Assembly: GCA_035567895.1 (NCBI GenBank)
Contig: DATMPC010000013.1
Coordinates: forward strand, 62,001-126,000
Reading direction: 5' to 3'
DNA length: 64,000 nucleotides
DNA from: Terriglobales bacterium
GTDB taxonomy: Bacteria > Acidobacteriota > Terriglobia > Terriglobales > Acidobacteriaceae
Positions 61,753 through 64,000 of the stretch are shown piece by piece. The notes under the pieces were generated by a model, which saw nothing but the letters and a program-made list of their open reading frames with translations, did not search any database and was not told where the DNA came from. How positions within the stretch are numbered: the stretch's first letter is position 1; each line of letters opens with the position of its first letter. The position numbers and the translations under genes were made by a program.

Positions 61753-62877
61753 ATGAAAGCAGTGGAATCGCCCGTCCAAGTTCAGGAGCCGCAATCGTCT
61801 ACTGCAGCCGACAACGCCTCTGCAGCAGGCAAGATGTTGTTCGACTTCTGGTATCCGGCGCTCCTGAGCCGGGCTTTGCGCGGCACAAAACTCGTCAAAG
61901 CGACGCTCCTGGGACAGCCATTGGTGCTCGGACGCGACGCCAATGGCCTTGCTTTCGCCATGAAGGACATCTGTCCGCACCGTGGAATTCCACTCTCGTG
62001 CGGCCGAATTGAGGGCCAAAACCTCGAGTGTTGCTATCACGGATGGAAGTTCAATGTGCACTCCGGCACCTGCACCGAGATCCCCTCGCTTACTTCAGAC
62101 TCCAAGATAAAGCCGGAAAAGATCCACGCTACGCACTATCCATGCGAAGAACGCAATGGATACGTGTGGGTTTTCATGGCTGAATCGCGCAGTTCTGGCG
62201 CCAATCCTGCATCGGTTCCGGAGCTTCCGCTGCCACCTGGAAGGCATAAGATCACGCATTTATCTGCGGAATTGCCATGCAATGTGGACCATGGAGTCAT
62301 CGGATTAATGGATCCAGCGCACGGTCCATTCGTTCATCAGTCGTGGTGGTGGCGCACCCGGCACAGTATCCACGAGAAAGAAAAGACCTTCGAGCCCATC
62401 GCAATGGGCTTTCGGATACGGACGCACACACCTAGCGCCAACAGTGGAGCGTACAAATTGCTGCGTTTTTATGGCGATTCGGTCACGACTTCGATCGAAT
62501 TTACGCTGCCAAATATCCGGGTTGAGCAGATTCGGATCGGCGATAAATGGGTTATAAACCGCGCTGTAGTGACGCCAATCGACCAGAATCGCAGCCGAAT
62601 AGACTTCGTGGCGGCCTGGAATATCTTCTTCTGGGTGCCGTTTGTGAAGCCTATCTTCAACGTTTTTGCGCGTAAATTCATTCGTCAGGACCAGTCCACG
62701 ATGGAGTTACAGGCGCAAGGACTACGCTTTAATCCACCATTAATGCTCATTGACGACGCCGATAAGCTCGGCAAATGGTACTTCCAGCTCAAGAATGCGT
62801 ACCTTCAGGCCAAGAAAAATGGCTCGGAAATGCAGCATCCGATGGCTGGTCCGGTCACGTTAAGGTGGCGTAGCTAG
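61753..62877 (+). CDS. Rieske-type aromatic ring-hydroxylating oxygenase
   Basis: A 374-residue oxygenase large-subunit-like protein. The Rieske 2Fe-2S site is complete: CPHRGIPLSCG and CCYHGWKFN (near 75-113). The mononuclear iron site is ELPCNVDHGVIGLMDPAHGP with a following FVH, giving the usual Asp/His/His set. Then come a beta-sheet catalytic domain and two Trp-rich segments (WNIFFWVPFVKPIF) that could touch the membrane, as in Pao/CAO-like enzymes. The ATG at 61753 has no ribosome site and follows directly on repeat G. The substrate is unknown, and no ferredoxin or reductase gene is adjacent. Confidence 0.85.
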   Translation: MKAVESPVQVQEPQSSTAADNASAAGKMLFDFWYPALLSRALRGTKLVKATLLGQPLVLGRDANGLAFAMKDICPHRGIPLSCGRIEGQNLECCYHGWKFNVHSGTCTEIPSLTSDSKIKPEKIHATHYPCEERNGYVWVFMAESRSSGANPASVPELPLPPGRHKITHLSAELPCNVDHGVIGLMDPAHGPFVHQSWWWRTRHSIHEKEKTFEPIAMGFRIRTHTPSANSGAYKLLRFYGDSVTTSIEFTLPNIRVEQIRIGDKWVINRAVVTPIDQNRSRIDFVAAWNIFFWVPFVKPIFNVFARKFIRQDQSTMELQAQGLRFNPPLMLIDDADKLGKWYFQLKNAYLQAKKNGSEMQHPMAGPVTLRWRS

Positions 62878-63259
62878 TGATTCAAGGTCGTTCTGCGTCA
62901 ACTTTCCGGCGCTCTCTGCTCAACAAAATTGGCTTTCCGGTCTTCAAGATAAGCCTTCAGGTTTCTTAAACGCCCCTTTACGGCGTCACTATTCGAGCTT
63001 TCGCGCGCCGTTTCGCGTCACTTCCGCGACATTTTTGACTCGCAATAATCAAAATTTGGGGCGTTAAAAACACAATTTTGGGGCAGCTATTCCGGATATT
63101 TGATACAGTGGCGGGCCTGCGGCAAACAAATCTCGGGCCCTTGCTCACCCCCGAATAGGCTCGTTTGAGCGTTCCGTTCGCAAGATGACGGGAGCCCCAC
63201 TTTCGCGTAGGATTTCCGCGCCGAAAGCCCGGACAATTTAGTCGCTCCTGGAGGACTCC
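62878..63259. other. Leader region before the transketolase gene
   Basis: 382 bases without a gene. AT-rich in the middle with a direct repeat AATTTGGGGCGTT / AATTTTGGGGCAG (63052 and 63074); this is the probable promoter region of transketolase. No clear -35/-10 pair. Confidence 0.4.
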
Positions 63260-64000
63260 GTGGACTCGAAACAACTCGACCAGCTTTGCGTCAACACCAT
63301 CCGCACGCTCAGCATGGACGCCGTGCAGCAAGCCAACTCCGGGCATCCGGGCACACCGATGGCGATGGCGCCTGTGGTTTACACGTTATGGAACCGGGTG
63401 CTGCGCTTTGATCCCGACGATTGCATCTGGCCCAATCGCGATCGTTTCGTCCTCTCCATCGGACACGCGTCGATGCTGCTGTACTCCATCCTGCACCTGA
63501 CAAACGTGAAAGCTGTTGATTCCAACTACGAACAAGTCGGAAAACCGACTGTCACGATTGATGACATCAAGCGCTTCCGCCAGCTCGACAGCAAGTGTCC
63601 CGGACATCCGGAATATCGCTGGACTTCCGGAGTAGAAACAACTACAGGCCCACTCGGACAGGGAGTGGCCACCAGTGTAGGCATGGCGATCGCCGGCAAG
63701 TGGCAGGCAACATACTTCAACCGGCCCGATTTTGAAATGTTCAACTATCGCGTCTACGCGCTCTGCGGCGACGGATGCATGATGGAAGGCATCTCCAGCG
63801 AGGCCGCGTCGCTTGCCGGTCATCTGAAGCTCTCGAACCTCTGCTGGGTATACGACAACAATCACATCAGTATCGAGGGCAACACTTCACTCGCTTTTAG
63901 CGACGACGTCGCGACTCGTTTCATGGCTTACGGCTGGAACGTCACTCGTGTGGGTGACGCCAACGACCTCGAAATGCTCGAGCGCGCCTTCGGTATCTTC
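63260..64000 (+). CDS. tkt: Transketolase, N-terminal part (cut by window edge)
   Basis: An open frame from a GTG at 63260 runs to the window end (247 codons). GGAGG lies five bases before the GTG. The thiamin-diphosphate domain is clear: TIRTLSMDAVQQANSGHPGTPMAMAP, DRFVLSIGHASMLLYSILHL, TTTGPLGQGVATSVGMAIAGK and the Mg/ThDP motif CGDGCMMEGISSEAASLAGHL followed by YDNNHISIEG. It moves two-carbon units between sugar phosphates in the pentose phosphate path. Confidence 0.95.
   Translation, partial: MDSKQLDQLCVNTIRTLSMDAVQQANSGHPGTPMAMAPVVYTLWNRVLRFDPDDCIWPNRDRFVLSIGHASMLLYSILHLTNVKAVDSNYEQVGKPTVTIDDIKRFRQLDSKCPGHPEYRWTSGVETTTGPLGQGVATSVGMAIAGKWQATYFNRPDFEMFNYRVYALCGDGCMMEGISSEAASLAGHLKLSNLCWVYDNNHISIEGNTSLAFSDDVATRFMAYGWNVTRVGDANDLEMLERAFGIF

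Overview
The window reads as chromosomal DNA of a free-living soil-type Acidobacteriota (class Terriglobia / Terriglobales-like). This is inferred from two very large Oar-like TonB-dependent receptors with an N-terminal carboxypeptidase-regulatory domain, the remnant of a MacB/FtsX-type permease, a hopanoid-type glycosyltransferase, and gene-poor spacers filled with short palindromic repeats. No rRNA, tRNA, phage, IS transposase or CRISPR array was seen. Most genes are housekeeping or ordinary accessory genes in short operons.

Layout. 1-2.4 kb: start of a radical SAM protein (cut by the window edge) behind a COG3581-type dehydratase-activase relative. 3-3.3 kb: a small hypothetical gene. 3.6-7.3 kb: first Oar-like receptor. 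7.6-11.8 kb: an isoaspartyl peptidase, then a phytoene-desaturase-like oxidoreductase coupled (ATGA overlap) to a lipase-maturation-factor-like membrane protein. 12.3-15.9 kb: second Oar-like receptor with a good terminator. 16.4-19.9 kb: an exported esterase-like protein and a second LMF-like protein. 20.1-20.7 kb: a twice-frameshifted DJ-1/PfpI gene. 21.0-28.1 kb: the most interesting locus, with a solute-binding/VWA lipoprotein, its VWA-less paralogue, PspA/IM30, a membrane coiled-coil protein and, after an 880-bp spacer with a palindrome cluster, an AAA+ ATPase. 28.2-31.1 kb: pyrR-pyrB-pyrC in overlapping frames. 31.2-34.1 kb: ogt, two tandem alpha/beta hydrolases and a 49-residue Cys-rich protein. 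34.3-37.5 kb: a receiver-GAF protein with Glu at the phosphorylation site and a beta-propeller (BNR/Ycf48-like) exported protein. 37.8-41.8 kb: rel/spoT and gltX. 42.1-44.7 kb: two tandem small paralogues, a small membrane protein and the aroD-aroE fusion. 44.9-50.3 kb: an OmpA-domain protein, a basic DUF6496-like protein, guanine deaminase, a permease remnant and a GAF/HD-GYP protein. 51-57.9 kb: recG with two large in-frame insertions, a three-gene split DsbD-like module, an MFS exporter and a DUF3592-like protein. 58-64 kb: HpnB-like glycosyltransferase, FAH-family hydrolase, an FN3 lipoprotein, a Rieske oxygenase and the start of transketolase.

How it fits together. Several groups look functional as units: de novo pyrimidine synthesis (pyrRBC), translation and stringent response (gltX next to rel), periplasmic thiol reduction (DsbD-N + TlpA + CcdA), and an envelope-stress type module (VWA/SBP + PspA + AAA+). 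At least eight families of short inverted or direct repeats occupy the spacers, mostly at 3' ends of genes. Some copies reach into genes: one is translated inside recG, and others supply the last codons or the start region of neighbouring genes.
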